Below, in pieces: positions 16,663 through 25,032 of a DNA stretch of 64,000 nucleotides. The notes below the pieces were generated by a model. The model was given only the letters and a program-made list of their open reading frames with translations. It did not search any database and had not been told where the DNA came from. The DNA comes from Bacillus sp. es.034. GTDB taxonomy: Bacteria > Bacillota > Bacilli > Bacillales > Bacillaceae_B. Each line of letters begins with the position of its first letter. Positions within the stretch are counted from its first letter, which is position 1. The stretch spans positions 4,270,501-4,334,500 of the forward strand of contig NZ_PDIY01000001.1 of NCBI RefSeq assembly GCF_002563655.1. Reading direction: 5' to 3'. Position numbers and translations under genes: made by a program.

Positions 16663-17529
16663 ATGTGGGGAGAAACAGTTAAAAGCTTTCTGGAAATTGC
16701 ACTGGAATTAACGGTTTTGTTTGTGGTCATTTCATTTGCCATCAGTTTATTACAAGGATTCATCCCTTATGAAAAAATCGAGAAAATGATCTCCGGGAAG
16801 AACAAGGCCTGGGGTGCTGCCGCTGCGATCCTATTTGCGTTTATCACTCCATTTTGCTCATGTTCGACGATACCGGTCGTGGTGAATATGTTGAAAAAGA
16901 AATTGCCTTTTGGGATTGTCATGATTTTCTTATTTGCTTCACCTGTTTTAGATCCCACGATCCTGACCATCATGGGGGTTGTCCTCGGCTGGAAAGTAGC
17001 TCTCATTTATACCGTGGTGACGACCATCTTCTCTATCAGCATCGCCTTCCTACTCGAGGCATTCGGATTTGAAAAGTATATCAAGAACATCATGATGAGC
17101 GGGTTCAATGAAGAAGAGAAGAAGTTTTCCATGAAGGGAGCCTGGAAGGAAACGATTGACTTGATGAGAAGTGTGTATCCCTATCTGATCATCGGTGCTG
17201 CCATCGGTGCCGTCATACATGGACTCGTTCCGACGGAGTGGATTGCCGGTTTCTTCGGGAGGGAGCATTGGTGGCTCATAGCGATCGCCGCTGTCGTCGG
17301 GGTACCCTTGTACATTCGACTTTCAAGTATGATCCCCATTTCACAGATCCTGATCATGAAAGGAATGGCACTCGGGCCTGTCATGGCGATGATGATCAGT
17401 TCAGCGGGGGCCAGTCTTCCTGAAGTGATCCTCCTTAAATCCATTTTCAAAAAACAGCTGGTCATGATCTTTGTTCTATCGGTGATTACCATGTCTACCG
17501 TATCCGGGTTCATCTTCTATTTTGTTTGA
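16663..17529 (+). CDS. ArsP/YraQ-type permease (DUF318), probable organoarsenical efflux
   Basis: A 288-residue membrane protein with about eight helices. The family hallmark FCSCSTIPV in the second helix (about residues 65-74) is intact, followed by SPVLDPTIL, and the second half holds GASLPEVILLK. Characterised ArsP members export methylarsenite and aromatic arsenicals; other DUF318 permeases have unclear roles. The operon order arsR, CCSPCC peptide, permease, and its location beside arsRBC, favour arsenical export. Confidence 0.75.
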   Translation: MWGETVKSFLEIALELTVLFVVISFAISLLQGFIPYEKIEKMISGKNKAWGAAAAILFAFITPFCSCSTIPVVVNMLKKKLPFGIVMIFLFASPVLDPTILTIMGVVLGWKVALIYTVVTTIFSISIAFLLEAFGFEKYIKNIMMSGFNEEEKKFSMKGAWKETIDLMRSVYPYLIIGAAIGAVIHGLVPTEWIAGFFGREHWWLIAIAAVVGVPLYIRLSSMIPISQILIMKGMALGPVMAMMISSAGASLPEVILLKSIFKKQLVMIFVLSVITMSTVSGFIFYFV

Positions 17530-17537
17530 TGGATTGA

Positions 17538-17572
17538 AAAAAGCAGCTGCTTGACTGCAGCTGCCTCTGTCT
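17538..17572. terminator. Terminator between the permease and arsC
   Basis: GCAGCTGC (17543-17550) is repeated as its own complement at 17557-17564. On the minus strand the stem is followed by TTTTTTC (arsC end), and on the plus strand by a T-rich stretch. Confidence 0.75.
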
Positions 17573-17575
17573 TCT

Positions 17576-17995
17576 TTATTCCCCGGTTTCCGCAAAACGA
17601 TGGATTCTTTCCCCAACTTCATCACGCACGCGTTGGAAGAAGGCCCATTTCTCTTCTTCTGTTCCTTCTGCCTTCGCTGGGTCATCGAATCCCCAATGTA
17701 CACGTTTCACATGAGGCGGTGTCACAGGGCATTTATCCGCTGCATCTCCGCATAGTGTCACGACTAAGTCTGCGTTATTCAAGATTCCAAGATCGATGAT
17801 ATCGGACGTTTGATCCGTGATATCGATATCGACTTCTTTCATTGCTTTCACCGCATTAGGATTTAAACCGTGCGCTTCGATTCCTGCGCTGTATACGTCC
17901 CACTCGTCACCTAAGTGCTTTTTCGCCCAGCCTTCAGCCATTTGGCTACGGCATGAATTCCCTGTACATAGGAAGTAGATGGTTTTCTTTGACAT
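17576..17995 (-). CDS. arsC: Arsenate reductase, thioredoxin-coupled
   Basis: A 139-residue low-molecular-weight phosphatase-fold reductase. The P-loop C10-TGNSC-RS and the redox pair C82/C89 ([11 protein letters not shown]) are all present, which defines the thioredoxin-dependent ArsC of S. aureus and B. subtilis. It reduces arsenate to arsenite for export by ArsB, encoded 25 bases upstream on the same strand. Confidence 0.95.
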   Translation of the reverse strand: MSKKTIYFLCTGNSCRSQMAEGWAKKHLGDEWDVYSAGIEAHGLNPNAVKAMKEVDIDITDQTSDIIDLGILNNADLVVTLCGDAADKCPVTPPHVKRVHWGFDDPAKAEGTEEEKWAFFQRVRDEVGERIHRFAETGE

Positions 17996-18019
17996 GCTGA
18001 ATCTCTCCTTTATTGTTTG

Positions 18020-19309
18020 TTAGATGATTAATAACCATAGATAGAGCCCGACCAGTGTGATGAAAAGGGTTGGGATGGTCAGGATGATGCCTGTTTTAAA
18101 GTACGTCCCCCAGGAGATTTTCACTCCTTTTAACGAAAGGACGTGGAGCCATAATAATGTGGCCAATGACCCGATCGGGGTGATCTTCGGTCCTAGATCG
18201 GAACCGATGACGTTGGCATAAATCAATGCTTCACGGGTGACACCCGTTGTATCCGTGCCGGCAATCGCCAGGGCATCGATCATCACCGTCGGCATATTAT
18301 TCATGATGGACGAAAGGATCGCCGCGATGAATCCCATTCCGACCGTGGCGGCAAATAATCCTTGATCCGCCGTCATCTGGATGACATCCGAGAGTACATT
18401 GGTCAGTCCTACGTTACGGAGACCGTATACGACCACGTACATCCCAATGGAGAAGAACACGATGGCCCACGGAGCGCCTTTGATGACGGTCTTTGTATTG
18501 ACGGCTGCACTTCTTCTGGCCATGGATAAGAAGAAGATGGCTACGATCCCTGCAATGATGGAAACCGGCACGCCAATGAATTCACTGGCGAAATAGCCGA
18601 TAAGGAGAATTGAGAGCACCACCCAGGAAAGACGGAACATCTTGATATCCTGTATGGCATCCACCGGTTTTTTAAGCTGAGAAACATCATAATTTTTCGG
18701 GATGCTCTTTCGGAAAAAGAGATAAAGGACCAGTATACTTGCCCCTAATGAAAACAGGTTGGGAACGATCATACGGGAAGCAAACTCCACAAATCCGATT
18801 CCGAAGAAGTCAGCGGACACGATGTTCACCAGGTTACTTACCACTAAAGGAAGAGATGTCGTATCCGCGATGAATCCGCTGGCTATGATGAACGGGAACA
18901 CAAGCTTCTCACTGAAATTCAGATTCCGTACCATCGCAAGGACGATCGGTGTCAGAATCAGTGCCGCTCCATCGTTGGCGAAAAGAGCCGCCACCACTGC
19001 TCCTAAGAGGGACACGTAGACGAACATCCTTACGCCGTTTCCTTTTGCCGCCCTTGCCATATGCAAGGCAGCCCATTCAAAGAATCCGATCTCATCAAGG
19101 ATGAGAGAAATAATAATAATCGCAATAAATGCTAATGTCGCATTCCAGACAATGCCGGTCACATCGACCACGTCGCCAAAATCGACAACCCCCACAATCA
19201 GCGCCAAGATGGCTCCGCCAATGGCTGACCAGCCGATGGAAAGCCCTTTCGGTTGCCAAATGACGAACACAAGGGTGATGAGAAAAATCACAGATGCTAG
19301 TATAGTCAT
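18020..19309 (-). CDS. arsB: Arsenite efflux permease ArsB
   Basis: A 429-residue transporter of the ArsB/ion-transporter superfamily with about 12 membrane segments, the usual ArsB length. It contains [32 protein letters not shown] and the late [15 protein letters not shown] segment. It exports As(III)/Sb(III) with the proton gradient. It lies between arsR and arsC, 19 bases from arsR. No arsA ATPase is present. Confidence 0.93.
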   Translation of the reverse strand: MTILASVIFLITLVFVIWQPKGLSIGWSAIGGAILALIVGVVDFGDVVDVTGIVWNATLAFIAIIIISLILDEIGFFEWAALHMARAAKGNGVRMFVYVSLLGAVVAALFANDGAALILTPIVLAMVRNLNFSEKLVFPFIIASGFIADTTSLPLVVSNLVNIVSADFFGIGFVEFASRMIVPNLFSLGASILVLYLFFRKSIPKNYDVSQLKKPVDAIQDIKMFRLSWVVLSILLIGYFASEFIGVPVSIIAGIVAIFFLSMARRSAAVNTKTVIKGAPWAIVFFSIGMYVVVYGLRNVGLTNVLSDVIQMTADQGLFAATVGMGFIAAILSSIMNNMPTVMIDALAIAGTDTTGVTREALIYANVIGSDLGPKITPIGSLATLLWLHVLSLKGVKISWGTYFKTGIILTIPTLFITLVGLYLWLLII

Positions 19310-19328
19310 AATTCCTTTTTACCTCCTA

Positions 19329-19664
19329 TTAATCACAAGAAATGCGTAAGCCCTGCTCCTCCAACTCCTTCAATTTGAAGTCCTGGTTCGGCAAGTGGTC
19401 AAGGAGGCTTTGGATCATCGGAAAGTATTCACTGTCGCGGTTAAGTGAATAAATAATCCATTGACCACGGCGTTTCTCCCTCACGATCCCCACATCCTTT
19501 AATTTCCGGACGTGTTGACTGATAGCCGGCTGACTTGCTTTGAAGATTTCCACAAACTCACACACACAGCAGTCATTCGTATCCAGTATTTTTACCATGG
19601 TTAACCGGGTTTTATCCCCTAATAACTTAAGAATGGTTGCTGATTTGTCTAATTCAACCGTCAA
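19329..19664 (-). CDS. arsR: ArsR repressor of the arsRBC operon
   Basis: A 111-residue ArsR protein. The arsenite-binding Cys cluster DCCVCEFVE (C32, C33, C35) precedes the recognition helix SQPAISQHVRKLKDVGIV. It heads arsR-arsB-arsC on the minus strand. Its promoter differs in operator style from the second arsR locus: AT-rich TATATATAAG and TATATAAGCA repeats rather than ATCAA-N6-TTGAT, so the two repressors probably do not cross-regulate. Confidence 0.92.
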   Translation of the reverse strand: MTVELDKSATILKLLGDKTRLTMVKILDTNDCCVCEFVEIFKASQPAISQHVRKLKDVGIVREKRRGQWIIYSLNRDSEYFPMIQSLLDHLPNQDFKLKELEEQGLRISCD

Positions 19665-19696
19665 TTCGCCACCTCCATATATTAATGTATGCTTAT

Positions 19697-19725
19697 ATAA
19701 TAGTTCACTTATATATAGATTACAA
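19697..19725 (-). promoter_or_regulatory. arsRBC promoter
   Basis: Minus strand TTGTAA (19725-19720), 17-bp spacer, TATTAT (19702-19697), embedded in ATATAAG-type repeats that probably form the operator. Confidence 0.55.
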
Positions 19726-19764
19726 GACGTTTCTGTATTATTCTAAGTAAAAAGGGGTGTTGAA

Positions 19765-20265
19765 ATGATAAAGGGATATATAGATAAGATGAGAAAAGAT
19801 GACTGGAGTCAAGTCGCCGAAATTTATCGGGAGGGAATCGCAACGGGGAACGCGACCTTTCAAAAAGACATCCCTTCCTGGGAAGAGTGGGATGACAATC
19901 ATATACAAGCAGGGCGGATCGTTGTCCGTTCAGGGGATTCCATCATAGGATGGGCTGCCATGAGTCCTGTCTCAAGCCGATGTGTATACAGAGGTGTAGC
20001 CGAAGTTAGCGTGTACGTCTCGGCACGGCACGCTGGGCAGGGAATCGGAAGCCAACTCCTCAGCGCCTTAATAGAAGCAAGTGAACAAGGAGGATATTGG
20101 ACCCTTCAAGCGGGGATTTTCCCTGAAAATGTAGCTAGCATCAAACTTCATGAGAAACAGGGCTTTCGCATCCTCGGTCACCGTGAAAAGATCGGGAAGA
20201 TGGATGGAGTATGGCGGGATACCGTTTTGTTAGAGAGAAGGAGTAAAACCGCGGGAGTAGAATGA
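19765..20265 (+). CDS. GNAT acetyltransferase, PAT/ArsN-like
   Basis: A 166-residue acetyltransferase of the phosphinothricin N-acetyltransferase type. It shows IYREGIATGNATFQKDIP at the N-terminus, the CoA loop ARHAGQGIGSQLL, FPENVASIKLHEKQGFR and a C-terminal DGVWRDTVLLER. ArsN1 proteins acetylate the arsenic antibiotic arsinothricin and are often encoded in ars clusters; PAT homologues use phosphinothricin or methionine sulfoximine. The divergent position next to arsRBC supports ArsN1, but family membership alone cannot separate these substrates. Confidence 0.65.
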   Translation: MIKGYIDKMRKDDWSQVAEIYREGIATGNATFQKDIPSWEEWDDNHIQAGRIVVRSGDSIIGWAAMSPVSSRCVYRGVAEVSVYVSARHAGQGIGSQLLSALIEASEQGGYWTLQAGIFPENVASIKLHEKQGFRILGHREKIGKMDGVWRDTVLLERRSKTAGVE

Positions 20266-20341
20266 AAATTCATGGGTCTTAATAGTACCGGCAAGCCTGA
20301 ATGCCAATCTGATCGATGGACATCAGCTTGCCGATTACATC

Positions 20342-20815
20342 TTAAGGCTCGATAAGATCCGTATCAGGAGGAATATACCCCAGCTGCCTTCCTATTTTCA
20401 CGATTTGTCCTTTATGGTGGAATTCGTGTGTGACGGTATGGGTATACAGCCATAATGCAGAGATCTCGGCACTATCATCTTCCCCGAAGGATATGTGCTT
20501 GGTGTGATCCCACTTCCCTTTGAACTCCTCTAGAAATTCATGAAGAAGGTCATCTGTCTTCCTGAAAATATCACGCATTTCCTCTACTGTGTTTGCGGAA
20601 TCCGAAGTGATTTTAGGAAGGGACCGACCTAGAGCACGGCTTCCCAGCCATACACGATAACAATCCGCTACGTGAACATGCAGATTGCGGATGGAGTCTC
20701 CTCCAAACGATTCAAGTTCTTTTACATAATCTGCTTGGGACATCGTTTCACAATAACGAAATAATAATTCTCTCGTACGGCGGACCCAGTCATATTGCTT
20801 TTCAAAAACATCCAT
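20342..20815 (-). CDS. DinB-family metal-dependent protein
   Basis: A 157-residue four-helix DinB/YfiT-fold protein. Expected metal ligands are visible: HVHVADC (about residue 46) and HEFHHKGQIVKI near the end. The ATG at 20815 is preferred over a GTG three codons earlier, as AAGGAGA is then correctly spaced. DinB-like proteins often act as thiol transferases (bacillithiol-S-transferase type), but this member's reaction is unknown. It is last in a six-gene minus-strand run. Confidence 0.75.
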   Translation of the reverse strand: MDVFEKQYDWVRRTRELLFRYCETMSQADYVKELESFGGDSIRNLHVHVADCYRVWLGSRALGRSLPKITSDSANTVEEMRDIFRKTDDLLHEFLEEFKGKWDHTKHISFGEDDSAEISALWLYTHTVTHEFHHKGQIVKIGRQLGYIPPDTDLIEP

Positions 20816-20848
20816 TTCTTGCACTCTCCTTTTATGGTTCCTTAATTC

Positions 20849-21313
20849 TCAACATCTTACCTGCAAATAATCCGGAGCTTCTTTCTTTACGAAATGCTTC
20901 TCAATGAACGATAGTACTTCCTCATTTCCAGGTAAAGATACAATGCCCTTTGCGTCTTTAAAGGACAACCATTTATAATCACTATGCTCTTCGTTTAACA
21001 CCACCTCCTGATCATCAGGTACGAATCCCACAAACACAGGCGCGATGTATATGTAATTCCCTTCAACGGAATAGATCCGATCGAATGTGTTGGCAGAATA
21101 TAAGGAAAGGTTTGTGATGCCTGTCTCTTCTTCCACCTCTCTGTATGCAGCTTCCCAGGCTTTCTCGCCTGCCTCGATGCCTCCGCCGATATAGCACCAT
21201 TCATTTTTCAAAACAGATTCGGCTCTTTTCACGAGTAATACTTTGTGTTGATCATCCACTTTTTTTAGTAATACGACGGCGATTCCTTTACATCTGATTG
21301 GTACTTCGTTCAT
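20849..21313 (-). CDS. NUDIX hydrolase
   Basis: A 154-residue NUDIX protein. The Nudix box is complete: GGGIEAGEKAWEAAYREV followed by EEETGI (about 41-64). It hydrolyses a nucleoside diphosphate linked to another group; the substrate is not predictable. Its ATG overlaps the end of the truncated phosphatase frame by four bases. Confidence 0.85.
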   Translation of the reverse strand: MNEVPIRCKGIAVVLLKKVDDQHKVLLVKRAESVLKNEWCYIGGGIEAGEKAWEAAYREVEEETGITNLSLYSANTFDRIYSVEGNYIYIAPVFVGFVPDDQEVVLNEEHSDYKWLSFKDAKGIVSLPGNEEVLSFIEKHFVKKEAPDYLQVRC

Positions 21314-21570
21314 GTCATCCCCCTCTTCGCTTCAGTCCACAACCGCTGAACCCCTACTAGTTCGAGACCATTAAATTCCATCCGATAAATATCCGGTTTT
21401 GATGTACCATGCAGGAAACTCAAATCAAAGCGGCTGTCATAATGGCCCATCATCAGCGTCATGATGGCTCCGTGTGTACCAACTACAATTCTCTTTCCTT
21501 CATATGCATGTAAGAGTGTATTCAATACCGCAACGGCCCTACTTTGACAGTCGGTAAACTCTCCCCTGTC
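21310..21570 (-). pseudogene. Histidine phosphatase (phosphoglycerate-mutase-like), C-terminal remnant
   Basis: Only the C-terminal ~85 residues remain: DCQSRAVAVLNTLLHAYEGK, then IVVGTHGAIMTLMMGHYDS and KPDIYRMEF. This includes the second catalytic His (THG) but lacks the N-terminal RHGxT motif. The frame continues upstream of the first ATG-like codon into the 3' end of the preceding lipoprotein gene, in a different reading frame. A deletion joining the two genes explains this. It is very likely nonfunctional. Confidence 0.75.
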
Positions 21571-21968
21571 AAAATTTCAAACAAACGGGCTGATTCAGCC
21601 TTTGGTAACTGCGCATACTCTTGAGGCCCCTGCATCACTTCGAGCGCATCCTTCTTCGGACTAATCCATATCTGGTGCAGCATGGGCTTAGCATCGATAT
21701 TCGGATTTTTATATTTGTAAATAAATCGATAGTCAGGAGGACGGATGAAGTCTACTTGTGCTACCTTCCAATGGGTATCATGAAGGATTGCCCTTACCTC
21801 TTCCACCTGTTTTGTATCGGTGATCGTGTTAAACTCTTCATACTCATCTTCATCTCCGACCTGTTTCTCGACGACGATGTTTTGCTTTTCGTCAAAAATT
21901 TCCAAGTCGTTCCCCTGACAGCCGACCAATAAAATGGCAAGTAATATGACGGCCAATCTTTTCATCAA
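21522..21968 (-). CDS. Lipoprotein, C-terminus altered by a deletion junction
   Basis: A 148-residue lipoprotein with signal MKRLAVILLAILLVGC (lipidated Cys17) and a folded domain containing TKQVEEVRAILHDTHWKVAQ and MLHQIWISPKKDALEV. The last ~12 residues (after FEILTGESL) are encoded by sequence that in another frame is phosphoglycerate-mutase-like, so the natural C-terminus appears to have been replaced. Function unknown; the domain may still fold. Confidence 0.65.
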   Translation of the reverse strand: MMKRLAVILLAILLVGCQGNDLEIFDEKQNIVVEKQVGDEDEYEEFNTITDTKQVEEVRAILHDTHWKVAQVDFIRPPDYRFIYKYKNPNIDAKPMLHQIWISPKKDALEVMQGPQEYAQLPKAESARLFEILTGESLPTVKVGPLRY

Positions 21969-21977
21969 CAGTCCCCC

Positions 21978-22448
21978 TCAACCCAAAAGAATAGCATCGT
22001 ATAACTCCACCCGAACATCAGAAGGGTCCCCAGGCTGGTTTTCTTTTTGATAGATTTCGAGATTCCAGCTCTTGGTGGAACGGGTATACCCGTTTTCATT
22101 GATCCACTGGTGCAGCTGCTCGTAGCTCTGCCGGAGGTCATGATTCGGTCCTTGGTGAAAAATCGTGCCATAGGTTTGGGGCGGGATGGTCAAGGTGGTC
22201 ATGTCTGTTGGAATGTCTCCATAGTCACTTACCTGCAACCCGATCCAGTAGCCGTCTTCTTCCGGGGACGATTCTACAACGATAAAGGCGCCGATCTGCT
22301 GATCAGGGTGCAGGGCATGATGGATTTCACCTGCTCTTTCTTTCAACTGCTTTGCCGCTTTCGGTATTTCCACCACGTACTCGTCACCGGGGCAAACGAC
22401 CCTGAACCCTACTAATTTCACTTCTCCAACGCTTTTCAATTCTGCCAT
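21978..22448 (-). CDS. GyrI-like / AraC effector-binding-domain protein
   Basis: A 156-residue stand-alone GyrI-like domain, a duplicated beta-alpha-beta barrel that binds small amphipathic molecules. Recognisable parts are VGFRVVCPGDEY, GYWIGLQVSDYGDIP, LTIPPQTYGTIFHQGPN and SWNLEIYQ. No DNA-binding domain is attached. It lies between an APH-type kinase and the lipoprotein in one unit; a ligand-sequestering role is inferred. Confidence 0.75.
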   Translation of the reverse strand: MAELKSVGEVKLVGFRVVCPGDEYVVEIPKAAKQLKERAGEIHHALHPDQQIGAFIVVESSPEEDGYWIGLQVSDYGDIPTDMTTLTIPPQTYGTIFHQGPNHDLRQSYEQLHQWINENGYTRSTKSWNLEIYQKENQPGDPSDVRVELYDAILLG

Positions 22449-22451
22449 GAG

Positions 22452-23243
22452 TTACGCCTCCTCTATCCAATCATTAAGATTTTCCCGAACAAAAGCGATA
22501 TCCTTCTGATAATGTTCCACATGCCCTTCTTCTATCATCTTTTGAAAAGCAGGATCGCCTTCCCGTGCTTTCCGGTGGATGGTTTGACATATTGCTTCCA
22601 ATCGACGGATGACCATTTGAAGATCTTCCATTCCGACATCAATCCCGTACGATTCAAAGAACCGTTTCACTCTCTCTTTGATCCTCTCAGCATCCCGTTC
22701 CCGCTCGTAGTGCATAGCCTCACCCGTTTCCGAATAACGGACACGGCTCAAGGGTACACAGGTGTACAGGGTATAGGCGATGTCCCATCGTCTTGGACCG
22801 GGACCCGCCACATCGAAATCAATGATTCCTACCGGTTGCTGTTTGTTAAAAATAATATTGTATATGGCAAAGTCATTGTGGCATAACACTTCATATGATT
22901 CTGGCGTGAGATCGATCGGCTCCCAGCCGACGGCGATGGGGAAATCACTCACAGCGTCATGATAGTGCCTGAGCATTTTCGCAATACCGCTAAGCACCTC
23001 ATCTGACCACATGTATTCCTTTAACGGATAATTCCCCGCTTCCCCATCAATGAAGGATAAGATTTCCCTGCCTTTCTCATCAATTCCGAGAAACGCCGGT
23101 GAGTGCTGGAATCCTTTCTTTTCGAGATGGTTCAGAAGCTTGTGAATCCTAGCACTCTCAGGCTTCAGTTGCCGACGGACTGTATTTCCGGAACGGTAAA
23201 CGGTCGAGACATTCCCGCCGGTTAGTTTTTCTTCGTGTGACAT
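22452..23243 (-). CDS. Aminoglycoside phosphotransferase (APH)-family kinase
   Basis: A 263-residue APH/choline-kinase-fold protein. The catalytic loop reads CHNDFAIYNIIF (Brenner motif with catalytic Asp) and the metal site IIDFDVAGPGPRRWDIAY. The N-lobe STVYRSGNTVRRQ is short. Many chromosomal members of this family have unknown small-molecule substrates, so antibiotic resistance should not be assumed. It is first in a six-gene run (APH, GyrI-like, lipoprotein, phosphatase remnant, NUDIX, DinB) and has promoter copy 4 just upstream. Confidence 0.78.
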   Translation of the reverse strand: MSHEEKLTGGNVSTVYRSGNTVRRQLKPESARIHKLLNHLEKKGFQHSPAFLGIDEKGREILSFIDGEAGNYPLKEYMWSDEVLSGIAKMLRHYHDAVSDFPIAVGWEPIDLTPESYEVLCHNDFAIYNIIFNKQQPVGIIDFDVAGPGPRRWDIAYTLYTCVPLSRVRYSETGEAMHYERERDAERIKERVKRFFESYGIDVGMEDLQMVIRRLEAICQTIHRKAREGDPAFQKMIEEGHVEHYQKDIAFVRENLNDWIEEA

Positions 23244-23279
23244 AAGCTACCCCCATAAAACCAGTTTGATCCTACAATC

Positions 23280-23311
23280 CCAATTATTTCAAAACTCAGA
23301 CCATTTCACAA
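23280..23311 (-). promoter_or_regulatory. TTTGAAATAATTGG promoter, copy 4 (APH operon)
   Basis: Minus strand TTGTGA (23311-23306), 12 bases, TTTGAAATAATTGG (23293-23280); ends 37 bases before the APH start. Confidence 0.7.
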
Positions 23312-23329
23312 TCCCCTATTCACTACAAT

Positions 23330-23360
23330 GAAAAAAACCTCTTGTTTGCACAAGAGGTAA
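23330..23360 (-). terminator. Terminator of the HIT/YnzG cluster
   Basis: ACCTCTTG (23337-23344) and CAAGAGGT (23351-23358); on the minus strand followed by TTTTTTTC. It closes the minus-strand cluster that ends with the 25-aa peptide at 23488. Confidence 0.75.
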
Positions 23361-23487
23361 GCTTTTCTTCGGCAAGAGGAGAGTCACGGTCGTTCCCCAG
23401 CCTACTTTACTTTTTATGGACATTCATTCATGAGCTAATAGAGTGCCTACCGTACTGAAACCGGGACTTCCCCTGATCAATTCGGAC

Positions 23488-23565
23488 TCATTTCTTCCTG
23501 TCTTTCAAAAACGATACAGCAATGGCCGCGATGACATCACCGATCGCCGTCAGTAGTGCAATCAT
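23488..23565 (-). CDS. 25-aa hydrophobic peptide coupled to the YesK-like gene
   Basis: ATG at 23565 directly follows the TAG of the upstream gene. The peptide is hydrophobic (MIALLTAIGDVIAAIAVSFL) with a charged KDRKK tail. This resembles holin-like or type I toxin peptides and other short amphipathic membrane peptides. There is no separate RBS beyond the coding end of the upstream gene, so expression would rely on coupling. Confidence 0.4.
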   Translation of the reverse strand: MIALLTAIGDVIAAIAVSFLKDRKK

Positions 23566-23841
23566 CTATTCCACCCCTGCCTTTTTCTTAACGAACGGGC
23601 TGATAGCCGTTCCGATCGAAAGACCAAGAAATGCAGCAATGGCATAGAAACCGATCCCCATCCCATCCCAGCCGCCTACCATGAATATACTGTAAAGAAT
23701 GGTTCCGAGACAGACAAAGCCCAATAATGCAGACAAACTCAATACGATATAATTACGGATATACCTGGCCATCACCACAATCAGGCAAGCTGATATGATA
23801 AAAAGCACGATGATAGGCAGCCATCCCTCTAACATCAACAT
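23566..23841 (-). CDS. Small membrane protein, possibly YesK-like
   Basis: A 91-residue protein with three hydrophobic segments (about 7-25, 31-53, 62-82) and a GGWDGMGIG turn before the last one, which I associate loosely with YesK-like proteins. It is third of a tight cluster behind the SunI/YnzG-like gene. Function unknown. Confidence 0.55.
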   Translation of the reverse strand: MLMLEGWLPIIVLFIISACLIVVMARYIRNYIVLSLSALLGFVCLGTILYSIFMVGGWDGMGIGFYAIAAFLGLSIGTAISPFVKKKAGVE

Positions 23842-23852
23842 GTTGCCACCCC

Positions 23853-24020
23853 CTATTCAATTCCTCTACTAAACCACCAAAAGAAAAAGAGTATCACAGC
23901 CACAATAAACCCCAGTAGGGCAACGACATGTTTTCTTTCCGTTTTTTTCTTACCGGAATGAGCAGCGGCAATTCCACCGACCAATGGCAAGGAAATGGCG
24001 ACCCACATCCAGAAACTCAT
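23853..24020 (-). CDS. 55-aa two-TM membrane protein
   Basis: ATG at 24020 lies immediately after the TAA of the SunI/YnzG-like gene. Two membrane segments (MSFWMWVAISLPLVGGIAAA, then ALLGFIVAVILFFFWWF) are separated by a basic SGKKKTERKH loop. Coupling to the upstream immunity-like gene suggests a joint membrane role. Confidence 0.6.
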   Translation of the reverse strand: MSFWMWVAISLPLVGGIAAAHSGKKKTERKHVVALLGFIVAVILFFFWWFSRGIE

Positions 24021-24290
24021 TTAACTAACTTCCATGAATGAGAGAATCTTGTCTTTGAATCCACCATTGCTTGTATAGAGTATATACGTTTCAGCACTTG
24101 TCTTGATGACGACTCGATCTGTGTGCCCGTATGGGAATCCGATTCGGATGGCCTTCTTATCTTCACCACCATATGTATCATCCATCGTTACGTCCTTGAT
24201 TTCTGAAAGAGGGATATCTATTTGGCTTAACTGCCATTTGATTCGCAAGTTCTCATTGTTCCTCGATACCTTTACTTCCAAACTGATCAC
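24021..24290 (-). CDS. SunI/YnzG-family bacterial PH-like protein
   Basis: An 89-residue protein. The sequence LRIKWQLSQIDIPLSEIKDV, TYGGEDKKAIRIGFPYGHTD and VVIKTSAETYILYT matches the SunI/YnzG family. SunI protects B. subtilis from the glycopeptide bacteriocin sublancin; SunI has an N-terminal membrane anchor, which is absent here as in YnzG. Neighbouring small membrane proteins could provide the membrane link. An immunity role is inference. Confidence 0.72.
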   Translation of the reverse strand: MISLEVKVSRNNENLRIKWQLSQIDIPLSEIKDVTMDDTYGGEDKKAIRIGFPYGHTDRVVIKTSAETYILYTSNGGFKDKILSFMEVS

Positions 24291-24345
24291 TCCTGTCTAT
24301 ATCAATATCTACGGGATAAGAATACAGAAAGTTTCAAATTTCTTC

Positions 24346-24765
24346 CTATTTTGAACTCGAAGTCTCTTTCTTCCTTTTGTTTTCAGGTTTCTTTAACCAG
24401 TAACGAACCCCTTTTCCAGCCAGCGGTTCGTCATTGTATCTTGGAATAACGTGAAGGTGGGCATGGAAAATAAACTGATTGGACACCTCTCCGACATTCC
24501 ATCCAAGGGTATAGCCGTCTGGTGAATACGTTTCATCTAAATATGTCTTTGCCTTTTGTAATAATTCGTATGTATCGTTCCACTCTTTCTCCGTTAACTC
24601 GAATGCATTTGCGTGATGACTTTTCGGGACGATCACGCCGGAGCCTTCGAGTACATCCTGGTGCTTGTTATGCTGCAAGAAATAGCAGGATTCGTTTTCA
24701 AATACGATATTTTGGTCTTGGTCCTTTTCCGGATGGCAGAATGGACAGGTTTCTTGATTGGTCAT
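24346..24765 (-). CDS. HIT-family nucleotide hydrolase/transferase
   Basis: A 139-residue HIT protein. The histidine triad HAHLHVIPRY (about 103-112) is intact and the N-terminal CPFC pair is typical of zinc-containing HIT proteins. It hydrolyses nucleotide phosphoramidates or dinucleotides. It is first of the cluster continuing into SunI/YnzG and has promoter copy 5. Confidence 0.85.
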   Translation of the reverse strand: MTNQETCPFCHPEKDQDQNIVFENESCYFLQHNKHQDVLEGSGVIVPKSHHANAFELTEKEWNDTYELLQKAKTYLDETYSPDGYTLGWNVGEVSNQFIFHAHLHVIPRYNDEPLAGKGVRYWLKKPENKRKKETSSSK

Positions 24766-24813
24766 GTGTTTTCTCCTTCTATATGTGAGTTTGCGAGAGT
24801 CCCATCTCTTCTT

Positions 24814-24845
24814 CCAATTATTTCAAACCTCCCTCCCTTTGACAA
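24814..24845 (-). promoter_or_regulatory. TTTGAAATAATTGG promoter, copy 5 (HIT cluster)
   Basis: Minus strand TTGTCA (24845-24840), 12 bases, TTTGAAATAATTGG (24827-24814); ends 49 bases before the HIT start. Confidence 0.7.
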
Positions 24846-24922
24846 TCCCAAATCCCAGTAGTGTCACTCACTTCACTCAACTGTTCATTTTTGCAAAAAC
24901 ACCCCATACAAACTCTACACAG

Positions 24923-24936
24923 TGAAACCCCTTTCA
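24923..24936 (+). promoter_or_regulatory. cre-like site before the PTS regulator
   Basis: TGAAACCCCTTTCA fits the catabolite-responsive element TGWAANCGNTNWCA except for one central base. It overlaps the -35 region of a TTTCAT-N17-TATACT promoter (TATACT about 24955), where bound CcpA would repress. Confidence 0.45.
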
Positions 24937-25032
24937 TAGCTGGTTAAATGGCTTTATACTAGACTCATAAGATGATCATCTACTAAAACAAGAATATAAA
25001 TATGCAAAATTAATTACTAGAGGAGGATCCTC

